From positions 99,375-163,374 of the forward strand of contig CANQFZ010000001.1 of NCBI GenBank assembly GCA_947600065.1: a stretch of 64,000 nucleotides of DNA, given 5' to 3'. Below are positions 9,516-19,642 of the stretch, piece by piece. The notes beneath the pieces were generated by a model, which was not told where the DNA came from, did no database searches, and worked only from the letters and a program-made list of their open reading frames with translations. The position numbers and the translations under genes were made by a program. The stretch's first letter is position 1; each line of letters begins with the position of its first letter. This DNA is from an uncultured Clostridia bacterium. GTDB lineage: Bacteria; Bacillota; Clostridia; Oscillospirales; Ruminococcaceae.

Positions 9516-11695
9516 GTGTCACTGTCCTTTTTCCTGATAAGTTTTGTTCGGCTGTCGAGTTCATAATCAAATTTGTCCAACCATCTTCTGACTGTCCTCT
9601 CGCCTACATCAAGATACTCTGCTACTTCTTTTACCGTTGCAGGTTCTCCGCAGTTGACGTTTAAAAGGGCTTGTTCGAGCTTTTCCTTGTTGCCGTCATT
9701 CTGCTTTTTGGCTTGCTTTCTGCGCTTTTCATTCATCACCTGCCAAGAGGTAAGGTCGCCCTCGGCATTGAGGTCTTTAAGCGCTCCCGCTTCGTCAACT
9801 CGGTGTATCGGATAATCAAACCACAAATTAAGCGCAGGAAACTTCGGAAACTCGCGCAAAGTGCCGTCTATTCGCCAAGCCGAGCGCATTGTGATTTTCC
9901 TCTCGGCTTCGGAGATTTTTGCGGTAAGCTCGGCAAATTCCGTTTCGGAAAGCGCCTTTTTCGCGTGCGACATCATTTTCTGAGAAGTAACCGTATCGTC
10001 CTGCGAATAGTCGCTGTACCCGATTTTATCAAGCGCAGACAAGCACAACTTGCATACCGCCTTGTTCTTCTCCTCTTTTATCAGGCTTTCGGAAACGTCG
10101 AGTTCAATAAGGTCGAGCAGAGCGTCGGGGTCTCTTGCGAATACGCCCGAACCGCTCGCTCTGTCCATACTGCGCTTTGCACCTTGTGCGCCTTTTGAGT
10201 GGTGATGACAGTAAATGACCGCGCAGGAAAGTTCTGTACATACCTTGTCAAACTGATTGCAGAAATTCGACATATCGCTCGCGCTGTTCTCATCACCCGT
10301 TATGACCTTGTAAATAGGGTCGATAATGACGGCGATATACTCTTTTTTTGCCGCTCTGCAGATAAGTTTCGGCGCAAGTTTGTCCATAGGCACAGACTTT
10401 CCGCGCAGGTTCCAGATGTCGATATTCCTTATGTTCTCGGTTTTAAATCCGAGAGCGGAGTAGACATCTTTAAATCTGTGCAGACAGCTTGCGCGGTCAA
10501 GTTCAAGGTTTACATACAAGACCTTGCCCTTTGTACACTTAAATCCTAACCACTTTTCGCCCTCGGCAATTGCCGCGCACAATTCTATCAGCGCATAACT
10601 CTTTCCCGCCTTTGACGGTCCTGCGACAAGCATTTTGTGTCCCTGCCTTAAAACTCCCTCAATAAGCGGTTCGGCAAGTTCGGGGAGATTATCCCAGACC
10701 GTTTCCATATTCTCTACTTCCGGCAGGTCGTCGTTTATTCCCTCTACCCAGTCGCTCCACTCCGAAAAACTCTTTTTGCCGATATTAGTTGCAATAAGGC
10801 ACTGTTTGCTGTCCTTGCGTATAACTCCCGGCATTCTCGACAGCCGCGAGGGATTTTTGTTCTGCGTGTCTATTTTCAGTCCGTGTTTCTGACAAACGCT
10901 GTACAAAAACTCAACGCGCTTTCTGTATTCGTCATAGCTGTCAGCGCCGATATTGACGATAGCGTGAAGCGACTTGTTGCCGCTGTAAACCAACGCTCGG
11001 GCGGGCAGTTCAAGCTTTCTTATTATCGCGTACTGCTCCTTTACATCAAGACAGTCACTTTCGACAAGCGCATATCGGAAATCGGTAACATTTTCGTTCT
11101 TAACGCCTTTTCCGTCAAGAGGATTGAACCGTATCCACGCGCCCGCTTTGGGGTTGTAGTCGCCTAAAACTCTGCCTATATCGCCGCCGCATTTAGACAA
11201 GCGGTCAATAAGCTGACCTGCCGTTCTGTCGCAGTTTCCCTTGTTCGCGGGGATAAACTTTCCGTCTTTCTCGACGCTTGCTACTACATATCCGACATTT
11301 TCGTCGGGACTGAAAAGCGCCCTCAGATATTCAATAAGCTGTTCGTGAGGCTCGCGTTCGGGGAAGTCGTTGCCGCCTGCCTCATAGGATATTTCATCTT
11401 CCCAGTCAAGAGCCTTGCTTTCGCCGTTAAAAAAGGTCATGCCGTTATCTTTTGCAAGTTTTATAATTGTAGCGCCCGTAACGGGATTTTCTCTGTCTGT
11501 AAAGCTGTCCCACTTCTTTTCGCATTCTCCCGCATGATAACGACCGCTGTCGCTTTTGCTCCATTCGTCCCACACGTCATAGGAATATCCCTCGTGCTTT
11601 AACGCCATACCGACATAAAGCCAAGTCTGATAGTCAAGATTTGCGGGGTCTATGTATTTTAGCGCCTCGTTTAGTTGTCCGTTATTAAAACTCAT
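9509..11695 (-). CDS. phage primase/helicase-like protein (PriCT-type N-terminus + RecA-like AAA_25 ATPase)
   Basis: LDYQTWLYVGMALKHEGYSYDVWDEWSK; GHKMLVAGPSKAGKSYALIELCAAIAEG Walker A; C-terminal HTH. Confidence 0.8.
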   Translation of the reverse strand: MSFNNGQLNEALKYIDPANLDYQTWLYVGMALKHEGYSYDVWDEWSKSDSGRYHAGECEKKWDSFTDRENPVTGATIIKLAKDNGMTFFNGESKALDWEDEISYEAGGNDFPEREPHEQLIEYLRALFSPDENVGYVVASVEKDGKFIPANKGNCDRTAGQLIDRLSKCGGDIGRVLGDYNPKAGAWIRFNPLDGKGVKNENVTDFRYALVESDCLDVKEQYAIIRKLELPARALVYSGNKSLHAIVNIGADSYDEYRKRVEFLYSVCQKHGLKIDTQNKNPSRLSRMPGVIRKDSKQCLIATNIGKKSFSEWSDWVEGINDDLPEVENMETVWDNLPELAEPLIEGVLRQGHKMLVAGPSKAGKSYALIELCAAIAEGEKWLGFKCTKGKVLYVNLELDRASCLHRFKDVYSALGFKTENIRNIDIWNLRGKSVPMDKLAPKLICRAAKKEYIAVIIDPIYKVITGDENSASDMSNFCNQFDKVCTELSCAVIYCHHHSKGAQGAKRSMDRASGSGVFARDPDALLDLIELDVSESLIKEEKNKAVCKLCLSALDKIGYSDYSQDDTVTSQKMMSHAKKALSETEFAELTAKISEAERKITMRSAWRIDGTLREFPKFPALNLWFDYPIHRVDEAGALKDLNAEGDLTSWQVMNEKRRKQAKKQNDGNKEKLEQALLNVNCGEPATVKEVAEYLDVGERTVRRWLDKFDYELDSRTKLIRKKDSDTT

Positions 11696-11707
11696 TATTC
11701 ACTCTCC

Positions 11708-12931
11708 TTAAAATTTTCCTGCTGTCCAAGCTCGCGGCTCAATTACAGTCCCGTCCTCGATAATTACACTGCACTCTTCGCCCGTGCTGACTCTTGTCGC
11801 GATAGCCTGCAAGCCCTCGGCTTCGAGCCAGCTTCCGAACTCTTTAAGCGTAATATTGTCCATTTGTTCGAGCTTGTCAAGCAGTACAAATCCGCATTCG
11901 GGATTTAGTTTTCTTACGATAGCCGTCGCTATCTTAAGCTGTTCCGAACCGCTCATACAGTCCCATTTGCTGCCGTTGTAGATAAGTTCTCCGCTTTCTA
12001 CCGACAAACCCTCTAACGGCATTTTCGCACCGTTTAAAAGAGCCTTGCGGGCGTTTCTTGTTGCGTTCAGTTTTTCCGTAAGCTCGTTGTACTGTTCGCG
12101 TATCTCCGCCGCCTCTGCCGCCGCTTTTTCGCGTTCGATATTTGCGCGAACTTTGTTGTTGTTCTCCTCGATTGCCGCAATGCTCTGTTCTATTTCTGCG
12201 GTGCTTTCGTCTATGAGGTCTTCGGCTGATCTCCTTGCGGTCTCAAGGTCTTTTTCAAGCCGTTTTACAAGCTCGACAGCGGAGTTGTATTCCTGCTCTA
12301 TCTTAGCCAAATTCTCACGTTTGCGCTGATTTTCGCCGTTTTTGGCAAGTATGTCCTGCTGTATTTTCACAAGCTCTGACACCGACATTATTTTTTCGGG
12401 AGCATTTGCAAAGCTCGGCATTTCGAGCGCATATTTTTCCTTCCTGTCCGCAATTCTTCCGACTTCAAGGCGCTGATTATAAAGCCGCTGTTCCTCGGTT
12501 TCAAGTTTAAGCAGCTCGTCTTTAACGCCTATTATCTTCAGCAGTATATCTGCTTTTTCCGAGGACTTTGCCGACATAAATTTCGGCAGGTCGAGCGCAA
12601 GCGTTTCTATAAATTCGTTCAGCAACTGCTGACCGCCCTTTTTACCGCTTTTGTCCGTTACTTTAAGTTTTGAGCTGTCGCCATACCGCTCGACTATAAT
12701 GCCGTTTGAAAGCTCGACTTTCAGGTGCGGGGGAATAGCCGAGCCGTCTCTTTCGGGCTTTGAGGGCTTGTATCTGTCCCCGCCCAGCGCCCACGCTATC
12801 GCGTCCAGAACGGAGGTCTTACCCTGTCCGTTCCGTCCGCCTATAACCGTTAAGCCGTTCTCCGTCGGCACAAGCACAACGGCTTTTATGCGCTTTACAT
12901 TTTCAAGTTCAAGTTGATTTATTTTTACCAT
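11708..12931 (-). CDS. AAA/SMC-like ATPase, phage recombination
   Basis: LTVIGGRNGQGKTSVLDAIAWALGG; coiled coil; C-terminal MSGSEQLKIATAIVRKLNPECGFVLLDKLEQMD. Confidence 0.8.
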   Translation of the reverse strand: MVKINQLELENVKRIKAVVLVPTENGLTVIGGRNGQGKTSVLDAIAWALGGDRYKPSKPERDGSAIPPHLKVELSNGIIVERYGDSSKLKVTDKSGKKGGQQLLNEFIETLALDLPKFMSAKSSEKADILLKIIGVKDELLKLETEEQRLYNQRLEVGRIADRKEKYALEMPSFANAPEKIMSVSELVKIQQDILAKNGENQRKRENLAKIEQEYNSAVELVKRLEKDLETARRSAEDLIDESTAEIEQSIAAIEENNNKVRANIEREKAAAEAAEIREQYNELTEKLNATRNARKALLNGAKMPLEGLSVESGELIYNGSKWDCMSGSEQLKIATAIVRKLNPECGFVLLDKLEQMDNITLKEFGSWLEAEGLQAIATRVSTGEECSVIIEDGTVIEPRAWTAGKF

Positions 12932-12962
12932 TTTTATACTCCTTTCAGTTTAATTAGTTTAA

Positions 12963-13985
12963 TTAAAACGGATAATCCCGCATAGCCTTTACGCAGTCAA
13001 AAACCTGCTCCCAAGCGCCTATAAGCACTCCGTTTACAAATTCTTCGGGATAGTCATTTATCGGCATATCCGCGGGGAAATAGCCTTTTTGAGATACTAC
13101 GTTTCTTATCTCCGCTTCGTCAACGCCGTTTTCTGTCATAAGGTCGCTTAAAGCCCTCGGAAGAGAACCGCTAAGCTCGTTATTTTCCTGCTCTGCGGGC
13201 GTTTCGACAACTTCTTCTGTTTTCGCCGTTTCAGCGATATCTGAGGTCGGCTCTGCTGTTTCCTGTTCAAATATATGCCGTATCTGTCCGTATTCCATAG
13301 GTATCTCTTCGGGAAGGCCATAGCGGTTTTTCGCGTCCCAGCAGGGGTGATGTGAGGTGAACATAACGCGCCTGCCGCCCTGAGCCTTGTGCTTTTTTCC
13401 GTCTTTGTCGGCGGCTACCGAGAGCGTTTTATAGTTCGCAAACAGCACCATATCCGCCCATTCCTTTACAAGAGGGGAAATTGCACTGCCCGTTTTCTGA
13501 CCAAGTTTCATTTCATAGCGGTCATAACTGCCGAGTTCGTCGGGCTGTTCAAACTTTCTTATGCAGGCGTGAGCAGTCAGGACAACATTTATCCCCGCGC
13601 TTATTACGTCAGTCAGTTTGTTCAAAAACTTTCCGAAGTCCTCTTTTTCATAAACATAGCCTTTGCCGTATCCGAAATCTTCAATGCCCTTTTTGCCGTT
13701 GCGTTCGCACAAGTCCTTGATACAAAGCGTTTCAGCCCAGTCAACGGTATCTATGACAAGCGTCTTGCAGGGTTTGTTCTTTATAACAAAGTCTATCTGC
13801 TCGTTAAGGAACGCCCACGAGGACGGCTTGTCCATTCTTGCCACGTCAAGCTCCTTTGTACTGCCCTCGGTGTCGATAAAAAGAGGTTCGGGGAACTGCG
13901 CGGCGAGCGTCGATTTTCCTATGCCCTCGGGACCGTAGATAACTACCTTTTTCGCTGATACGATTTTACCTTTTGTTATGTTCAT
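12963..13985 (-). CDS. phage AAA_24 nucleotide-binding protein
   Basis: KVVIYGPEGIGKSTLAAQFPEPLFIDTEGSTKELD. Confidence 0.85.
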   Translation of the reverse strand: MNITKGKIVSAKKVVIYGPEGIGKSTLAAQFPEPLFIDTEGSTKELDVARMDKPSSWAFLNEQIDFVIKNKPCKTLVIDTVDWAETLCIKDLCERNGKKGIEDFGYGKGYVYEKEDFGKFLNKLTDVISAGINVVLTAHACIRKFEQPDELGSYDRYEMKLGQKTGSAISPLVKEWADMVLFANYKTLSVAADKDGKKHKAQGGRRVMFTSHHPCWDAKNRYGLPEEIPMEYGQIRHIFEQETAEPTSDIAETAKTEEVVETPAEQENNELSGSLPRALSDLMTENGVDEAEIRNVVSQKGYFPADMPINDYPEEFVNGVLIGAWEQVFDCVKAMRDYPF

Positions 13986-14001
13986 TTTTCATGCTCCTTT
14001 A

Positions 14002-15585
14002 TTATGTTGTAGGTTTATATTCGGCAGGGTTAATTGAGTACGGCACCCGCCAGCCGTTCGCGGCAATTCTCGTGATAAGATTTGACGCCGCTTCAAACGA
14101 CCATTCTCCCACACGCTTAAAGCCTTTGTTTTCGAGCAGTCTTATCTGTTTCGGCGTTGAAAGTCCCTCTTGACGGCGCTTATACAGCCTGTTGAGCAAG
14201 AGCGCGGCTTTTCCCGCATTTTCAAGCTCGTCCGTAAATATCCCGCATTTTTCGAGAGCCTCGCGCTGTTTATCGGTAGGCGGCATCATCTCCCAGCCGA
14301 ACGACGGAACATACCCCGAAAGGTCTGCCGCGCCTATCGACATTTCAAACTGAAGCGGATCTACGAGAGCGCGTTTTCTCTTGCGCATTTGCATAAGCTC
14401 ATTTGCAAGCGCCCTCTCGCGCTGTTGTACAACGTCCTCGGCGGCTTGTTTTTCGGCTGTTTCTATGTCGATAGCCGCTCCTGCCTTTTCGAGGTTCTCC
14501 GTCATTTTTTCGGCAACTTCCGCGCTTTCGCAGATAAGGTGTGCAGGTCTGCAAAGTTCGTGCCGCTGAGTATGCCACAAGAAATCCAGCAACAGGAGAT
14601 ACTCCTTGTTCGGAGCGAGCCTTGTTCCGCGTCCTACCATTTGACAATAAAGCGAGCGGACTTTTGTCGGTCTGAGTACTACTACACAGTCAACGCTCGG
14701 ACAGTCCCAACCCTCTGTAAGGAGCATTGAATTACACAATACATTATATTTTCCGCTTTCAAAATCCGAAAGTATCTCGGCTCTGTCCTCGGAATTGCCG
14801 TTTATCTCGGCAGGTCTGAAACCGCGCTCCGCAAGAATGTCCCTGAACTTTTGCGAGGTTTTTATAAGCGGCAGGAAAACTACGGTCTTGCGGTCTAAGC
14901 ATACGTTCTTCATCTCGTCGGCAATTCTGTAAAGATACGGGCCAAGAGCCGTGTCAATGTCGCTTGCTTTATAATCTCCCGCCTGCGTCGAAACGCCCGT
15001 CATATCAAGTTTAAGCGGTATTGTGAGCGCTTTTATCGGCGACAGATACCCCTCGCGTATAGCCGCAGGGAGAGAGTATTCATATGCAAGCGAATTGAAA
15101 ACCGAGCCTAAGTTTTTCATATCTCCTCTGTCAGGAGTAGCCGTAACGCCTAAAATCTTTGCTTTGCTGAAATGCCGCAGTATTTTCTGATAGCTTTCGC
15201 TTATTGCATGGTGAGCCTCGTCAATAATTATCGTCCCGAAATAGTCGGCAGGGAAACGGTTCAAACGGCTGTCGCGCATAAGCGTCTGAACACTGCCTAC
15301 AACAATTCTTTCCCACGAGTTAAGGCAGGTCTCGTCAGCCTTTTCTACCGCGCAGGAAAGCCCGCAGGACGACAGTATCTTTGCTGCAGCTTGCTGTAAA
15401 AGCTCGCCCCTGTGCGCAAGGATAAGCACTCTCTCGCCTTTTCTTACACATTCTTCCGAGACCTTAGCGAATACTATCGTCTTTCCTGTCCCCGTGGGCA
15501 GCACGAGCAAGGTGCTTTTGTTGCCTTGCTCCCACTGCTCAAAAACAGCTTGTTTTGCTTTAAGCTGATAAGGTCTGAGTTCCAT
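14002..15585 (-). CDS. phage DEAD/DEAH-box helicase
   Basis: LVLPTGTGKTIVFAKV; IIDEAHHA; GVTATPDRGD; QMVGRGTRLAP. Confidence 0.92.
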   Translation of the reverse strand: MELRPYQLKAKQAVFEQWEQGNKSTLLVLPTGTGKTIVFAKVSEECVRKGERVLILAHRGELLQQAAAKILSSCGLSCAVEKADETCLNSWERIVVGSVQTLMRDSRLNRFPADYFGTIIIDEAHHAISESYQKILRHFSKAKILGVTATPDRGDMKNLGSVFNSLAYEYSLPAAIREGYLSPIKALTIPLKLDMTGVSTQAGDYKASDIDTALGPYLYRIADEMKNVCLDRKTVVFLPLIKTSQKFRDILAERGFRPAEINGNSEDRAEILSDFESGKYNVLCNSMLLTEGWDCPSVDCVVVLRPTKVRSLYCQMVGRGTRLAPNKEYLLLLDFLWHTQRHELCRPAHLICESAEVAEKMTENLEKAGAAIDIETAEKQAAEDVVQQRERALANELMQMRKRKRALVDPLQFEMSIGAADLSGYVPSFGWEMMPPTDKQREALEKCGIFTDELENAGKAALLLNRLYKRRQEGLSTPKQIRLLENKGFKRVGEWSFEAASNLITRIAANGWRVPYSINPAEYKPTT

Positions 15586-15596
15586 AGTTCCTCCCC

Positions 15597-16076
15597 TTAA
15601 AACTTACCGGGAGTGAAAACCCCGCCGAAGTTTCCCGAACTCGTCTGTTGTGCTGAATTATTCGGCTCGTAGAACTTCTTCACTTCGTTCGACTGCATTT
15701 TCTCACCCGCATTGTTTGTCCATTCGCGGATACCTATTTTACATCTGCCCGTTGCTCCGATAACTTTGCTCCAGTTCATTCGCAGAGGCTCGCCGTGTTT
15801 TTTCTGACCTATGCCGATAAAGAACGCTGAGATAAGTCCCTCGCATTTGGTGTGCAAAAAGAGGTTGTGCTTTATGTAAGCCTTACCGCTCGTGCTGTTT
15901 ATCTCAAGCGTTATGATCGCCTTGTTGCAGGGAGGGAGCTTTGCGCTTCCCTCGTGACGGGCGCGTTCAAATCCCGTTACCTTAAAATTGTAGTCGCCTT
16001 CGGGAAGAAGGATAAAATCACTTTCGTGAGATATCTCGTCGTCCCAATCCAATTCTTTTTCAATAAATTCTGCCAT
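15597..16076 (-). CDS. DUF669-family phage protein (probable ssDNA-binding)
   Basis: DWDDEISHESDFILLPEGDYNFKVTGFERARHEGSAKLPPCNKAIITLEI. Confidence 0.8.
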   Translation of the reverse strand: MAEFIEKELDWDDEISHESDFILLPEGDYNFKVTGFERARHEGSAKLPPCNKAIITLEINSTSGKAYIKHNLFLHTKCEGLISAFFIGIGQKKHGEPLRMNWSKVIGATGRCKIGIREWTNNAGEKMQSNEVKKFYEPNNSAQQTSSGNFGGVFTPGKF

Positions 16077-16157
16077 TGTAAAATCCTCCTAAAATATTAT
16101 TTTTTTGTTATATTTGTCCGACCGAAAAAGCCGGTACATGTTTTGTTAAATATTGCC

Positions 16158-16436
16158 TTACGCGTTTTCCTGCCGAATGTTTTTGTTCAGAACATCGGCT
16201 AAATAGTCGGGGTAGTCAAGCATTGCGCCGTAATCAAGCGTTGACGATCCGCTGTAAATCGGCTTCGGAATGCCCAGCTTTTTCCGCTCGTTAAGTGATA
16301 TGCACTCCTTTGGCGCAATCTTTCTTTTAAGCCGTTTTTCGTACTGCTTTGCAACATATTTGCCGTATGACAAGCCCTCTGCCGTTGCCTTTCTGACAAT
16401 GATGTTGATGTACATGTTTTTGTTTGTTATTTTCAT
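16158..16436 (-). CDS. phage hypothetical protein
   Basis: ORF in operon context. Confidence 0.45.
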   Translation of the reverse strand: MKITNKNMYINIIVRKATAEGLSYGKYVAKQYEKRLKRKIAPKECISLNERKKLGIPKPIYSGSSTLDYGAMLDYPDYLADVLNKNIRQENA

Positions 16437-16447
16437 TTAATTTTCAC

Positions 16448-17557
16448 CTACTCCAAATGTAATTGTAAATCCGACATTTCCCGCTCTTCGGCTTTCCTGC
16501 GCTCTTTGTATTCAACATATTTCTGCCGATACTCGTAAGACTTGCCGAAGATATTCCATGCCGCTCGAACCACGTTAGGCTCATAAGGGCGAATTTTCTC
16601 CAAATCTGAAATAGCCTTGTAAGATATAGGACACCCGCAGCACCCTGTCCGTTTTAACCCGTAAACCTCGTAAGCGTCGCTGTATCTTATCCTGTAATGA
16701 TCCTTATACCATGCCTTGTCCTTATCAGTTATATAAAAAAGCGGGCGAAAACGGAACTTATCACCTTGCGTATAGAAACACATTGTGTTGCCGTCATTTT
16801 CAAAGTCGACTCCGCGCGGAACGGAACGCATACCGCCTTCAGCTCGCCGCTCGCCTGTTATAATCAAATCATAATCTTTTTGAACTTGATGTGCCAACTG
16901 CTTTTTACAGTAATCACAACACTTAGCACTGATTTGAAAATCAGGCGGATACTCGGCTATAAAATCCCGCATATATTTCGACGAGTTAATAACAAGCTGA
17001 ATATTCGGTCGCGGTTCTCCTGCCGAATTACAACAGCACAAGAAATTTATAATAGCCTCGCAGCCGGGATAACGAGCTTTAAGTTCTGCACGTTTAGCGC
17101 GTTTGTCCTCGGCGCTTTCATATTCTTCGGCAATTGACAACGGAATATTTTTGCTCTGCCAACCGGATAAGCCCTCGGACATAATCTTAGATACAAAAGG
17201 TATGCCGTATTTGCGAGTAGCTTCAACAATATTAACTTTTGGGCGAGCCTCCTCGATTTCAACACCGTATTTCCGAGCGGTTTCTTTAACGTGGTCTCTG
17301 GTAGCTTTCATCTCCAAGCCCGTATTGAAAAATATGTATCTGACGGGCGGCACCGAAGGAAACCATTTGCGCGTCCGCTCAATTAAGTCGATAAGTATAT
17401 CGCTGTCCGAACCGCCCGAATAGGAGCAAATAGCGTTAGGGTGCTGCTTTAGACGAGTTGCGATAATGCCTATAATTGCTTGGAACTTGTCAGGTGCATC
17501 TAAGTCGGCATAAGAAGGGCGTTCAGTGTACACGCGGCTTTTATATTCGTCCTTCAT
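16448..17557 (-). CDS. PAPS-reductase-family (PP-loop) phage protein
   Basis: SYSGGSDSDILIDLIERTRKWFPSVPPVRYIFFNTGLEMKATRDHVKE; multiple Cys incl. RTGCCGCPISYKAI. Confidence 0.85.
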   Translation of the reverse strand: MKDEYKSRVYTERPSYADLDAPDKFQAIIGIIATRLKQHPNAICSYSGGSDSDILIDLIERTRKWFPSVPPVRYIFFNTGLEMKATRDHVKETARKYGVEIEEARPKVNIVEATRKYGIPFVSKIMSEGLSGWQSKNIPLSIAEEYESAEDKRAKRAELKARYPGCEAIINFLCCCNSAGEPRPNIQLVINSSKYMRDFIAEYPPDFQISAKCCDYCKKQLAHQVQKDYDLIITGERRAEGGMRSVPRGVDFENDGNTMCFYTQGDKFRFRPLFYITDKDKAWYKDHYRIRYSDAYEVYGLKRTGCCGCPISYKAISDLEKIRPYEPNVVRAAWNIFGKSYEYRQKYVEYKERRKAEEREMSDLQLHLE

Positions 17558-17790
17558 TAGTTTCTCCTCTCCGCTACAGCCTGCACCGCAACTCCCGCTC
17601 CTACCATCACTAAGCCTACCGCGATATGTACAAAATCCGCTGACGTAAGATAGCCGTAGTAGTCGCCGTTGCCGATAGAGCCGATAACAAGCAACAGCCC
17701 GACCGTAATAAGTACAGCGACGACCGCTATGCGAAGTTTCTCCATAATTCCACCTCCGAGATTTTCTTTGTTGTTTATCTTTTTAGGCAC
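17557..17790 (-). CDS. small membrane protein, hypothetical
   Basis: two predicted TM stretches. Confidence 0.5.
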   Translation of the reverse strand: MPKKINNKENLGGGIMEKLRIAVVAVLITVGLLLVIGSIGNGDYYGYLTSADFVHIAVGLVMVGAGVAVQAVAERRN

Positions 17791-18045
17791 TTACTCCATT
17801 TCTCCACTATGATCTGTAAATAACCATTGTGGGCTGCATTTTAGTGCAATTGACAACATAACAAGTTGTTCGAGAGTCCAGACGCGCGGATTGTTCCTGC
17901 GGTCGGCATACGTTGACTTTGGAATATTAAGCTTGGCGGAAATTTCCTTGTCTGTTTTAAGACCGAAGTAAGCGCAGCGGGATTCAATGTTCCGCTGTAC
18001 TATTTGCATCATCTTTGCAGTTTCAGATTGCTTTACTTTTGACAT
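17791..18045 (-). CDS. XRE-like small phage regulator
   Basis: LKTDKEISAKLNIPKSTYADRRNNPRVWTLEQLVMLSIALK HTH. Confidence 0.7.
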   Translation of the reverse strand: MSKVKQSETAKMMQIVQRNIESRCAYFGLKTDKEISAKLNIPKSTYADRRNNPRVWTLEQLVMLSIALKCSPQWLFTDHSGEME

Positions 18046-18050
18046 TTAAA

Positions 18051-18812
18051 TCACCTCTTTAATAGATTTGCAGACAGAAATTTATTTATAAAATACTCCT
18101 GCCCCTTGCCTGTAACTTTTGTTGTTCTGTTAATTCTGATCGAACCGTCAGGATTGTTTATAGTCGTTTCTTTTACCTCGAAAAGTCCCATATCCATAGC
18201 ACGTTGTGTGGGCATGTTATGTGAACTGCCGCCTTTCATCAGATAGCCTTCTTGCCTTAACTGCTCAAACAGACGTTTCTGACCTGTGTCAACTCCGTTC
18301 TGTTTGAGCAACTTAGCAAGGTCGCCTATTAGAATTGAGGTTTTTGCCGCCTCCACAGCGTTTGCGAAAACAATCTTAGGTTTGTCCTGCTCGGCTTGAT
18401 TTTCAAGAGCAATACGCTTTTCGCGTTCCTCTTTGAGAGCCTTAAACGCCGCTATTGCAAGGTCGGGATTTTGCAATAACTCTTCTGCCGCATATGCTTT
18501 GTGTTTGCGGATTGACGGAAGAACTTCAGAAGTTACCCAATGCTTAAACTTTTTGGCATTCGGCAGCTTGCTTGAAAGAATTAGGCTGTAAAGTCCGCTC
18601 TCGTTGATAATCGTTAATTCCTGCGTTCCTCCAAGGGTGTCGTGTTTTGCGACCCCCTTATCTTCGCTGTCAACGTGTCTTGCTATAGCATCTCGTACGT
18701 TGCTGTAGCCGAGTTTCTCCGCCACATCTTTGCCCACGAACCACGGTTCTCCGTCAATTGACGTTCCCCGTATCGAGCCGAAATCCGAGTTGTTAAATGT
18801 TGTAAGTTCCAT
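18051..18812 (-). CDS. phage antirepressor (BRO-N + KilAC/ANT)
   Basis: GEPWFVGKDVAEKLGYSNVRDAIARHVDSEDKGV...; C-terminal phage antirepressor domain. Confidence 0.92.
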   Translation of the reverse strand: MELTTFNNSDFGSIRGTSIDGEPWFVGKDVAEKLGYSNVRDAIARHVDSEDKGVAKHDTLGGTQELTIINESGLYSLILSSKLPNAKKFKHWVTSEVLPSIRKHKAYAAEELLQNPDLAIAAFKALKEEREKRIALENQAEQDKPKIVFANAVEAAKTSILIGDLAKLLKQNGVDTGQKRLFEQLRQEGYLMKGGSSHNMPTQRAMDMGLFEVKETTINNPDGSIRINRTTKVTGKGQEYFINKFLSANLLKR

Positions 18813-18827
18813 TTTTAGCCTCCTAAA

Positions 18828-19049
18828 TTATTTTGATACCACAAGCGTATCAAAAAGTTCATCAAGCGGCACATCTACGCCGAGAATAGCTTTAATTTTT
18901 CGCGCTTCAGCAAGTGAGATTTTGCGCTTGCCCGTGAGCTTAAGCGACATACACGACGCACTTAAATTCATAAGCTCGGCAAGTTTTTCAAGCGTCATTT
19001 GCCTGCGCGCTAATTCGGCGCTTAAATTCGGATATACAATTTTTGTCAT
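18828..19049 (-). CDS. Cro-like HTH repressor
   Basis: LARRQMTLEKLAELMNLSASCMSLKLTGKRKISLAEARKIKAILG. Confidence 0.8.
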   Translation of the reverse strand: MTKIVYPNLSAELARRQMTLEKLAELMNLSASCMSLKLTGKRKISLAEARKIKAILGVDVPLDELFDTLVVSK

Positions 19050-19067
19050 AATATTTTCACTCCTTTC

Positions 19068-19162
19068 TATAAACTCAATTGAGTTTATATAACGGTATTA
19101 TACATTCAGTTGAGTAAATTGTCAAGTACTTTTTGAAAAAAATATTTTCAATTGAGTAAATT
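19068..19162. promoter_or_regulatory. lysogeny-switch operator cluster
   Basis: 22-bp palindrome TATAAACTCAATTGAGTTTATA plus related TTCAGTTGAGTAAAT and TTCAATTGAGTAAATT copies between divergent Cro/CI genes. Confidence 0.75.
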
Positions 19163-19166
19163 CAAC

Positions 19167-19195
19167 TTGACACATTGTAAATTTTGTTGTATAAT
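19167..19195 (+). promoter_or_regulatory. promoter of CI-like repressor
   Basis: TTGACA, 17 nt, TATAAT. Confidence 0.75.
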
Positions 19196-19218
19196 ACTTT
19201 ATAGAGAGGTGATAAAAA

Positions 19219-19584
19219 ATGACAGTTGAGGAACAGTTAAAAGAACTGATTTTAAGCAGATTTAAAAGCGTTCGTGCATTTGCAATTGCAATAGACGTCC
19301 CGCCGTCCACTATCAACAACATTTTCACGCGCGGTATAGGCGGCGTTAGACTTGGGACAGCTATTCCGATGTGTATAGCATTAAACATTGATATTGCTTA
19401 TCTGGTAAGCGGGGAAATCCGCTCGAAAGACATTGCCCTGCAACTCGAGCCTGACGAAGAAAAACTCTTGAATGCTTACCGGAGCTTTAATGCCGAAGGG
19501 CAGGAAAGGCTGCTGCAATATGCTGTTGATATGACGCAACTTGACCGATACAAAAAAGTATGTGGTAAATCTGATCTGGCTTAG
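19219..19584 (+). CDS. CI-like XRE repressor
   Basis: SVRAFAIAIDVPPSTINNIFTRGIGGVRLGTAIPMCIALNIDIAYL. Confidence 0.85.
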   Translation: MTVEEQLKELILSRFKSVRAFAIAIDVPPSTINNIFTRGIGGVRLGTAIPMCIALNIDIAYLVSGEIRSKDIALQLEPDEEKLLNAYRSFNAEGQERLLQYAVDMTQLDRYKKVCGKSDLA

Positions 19585-19599
19585 AAAATGCAAATAAGC

Positions 19600-19622
19600 C
19601 GCTCTACTGAGCGGCTTAAACT
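19600..19622 (+). terminator. terminator-like hairpin
   Basis: AAGCCGCTCtactGAGCGGCTT. Confidence 0.55.
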
Positions 19623-19642
19623 AAACAAAGGAGAAATATAAA

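Noticed and set aside
16448-17557. Dnd phosphorothioation system (DndC-like)
   Set aside because: No DndA/B/D/E homologs in the phage operon; only a PAPS-reductase-like singleton.
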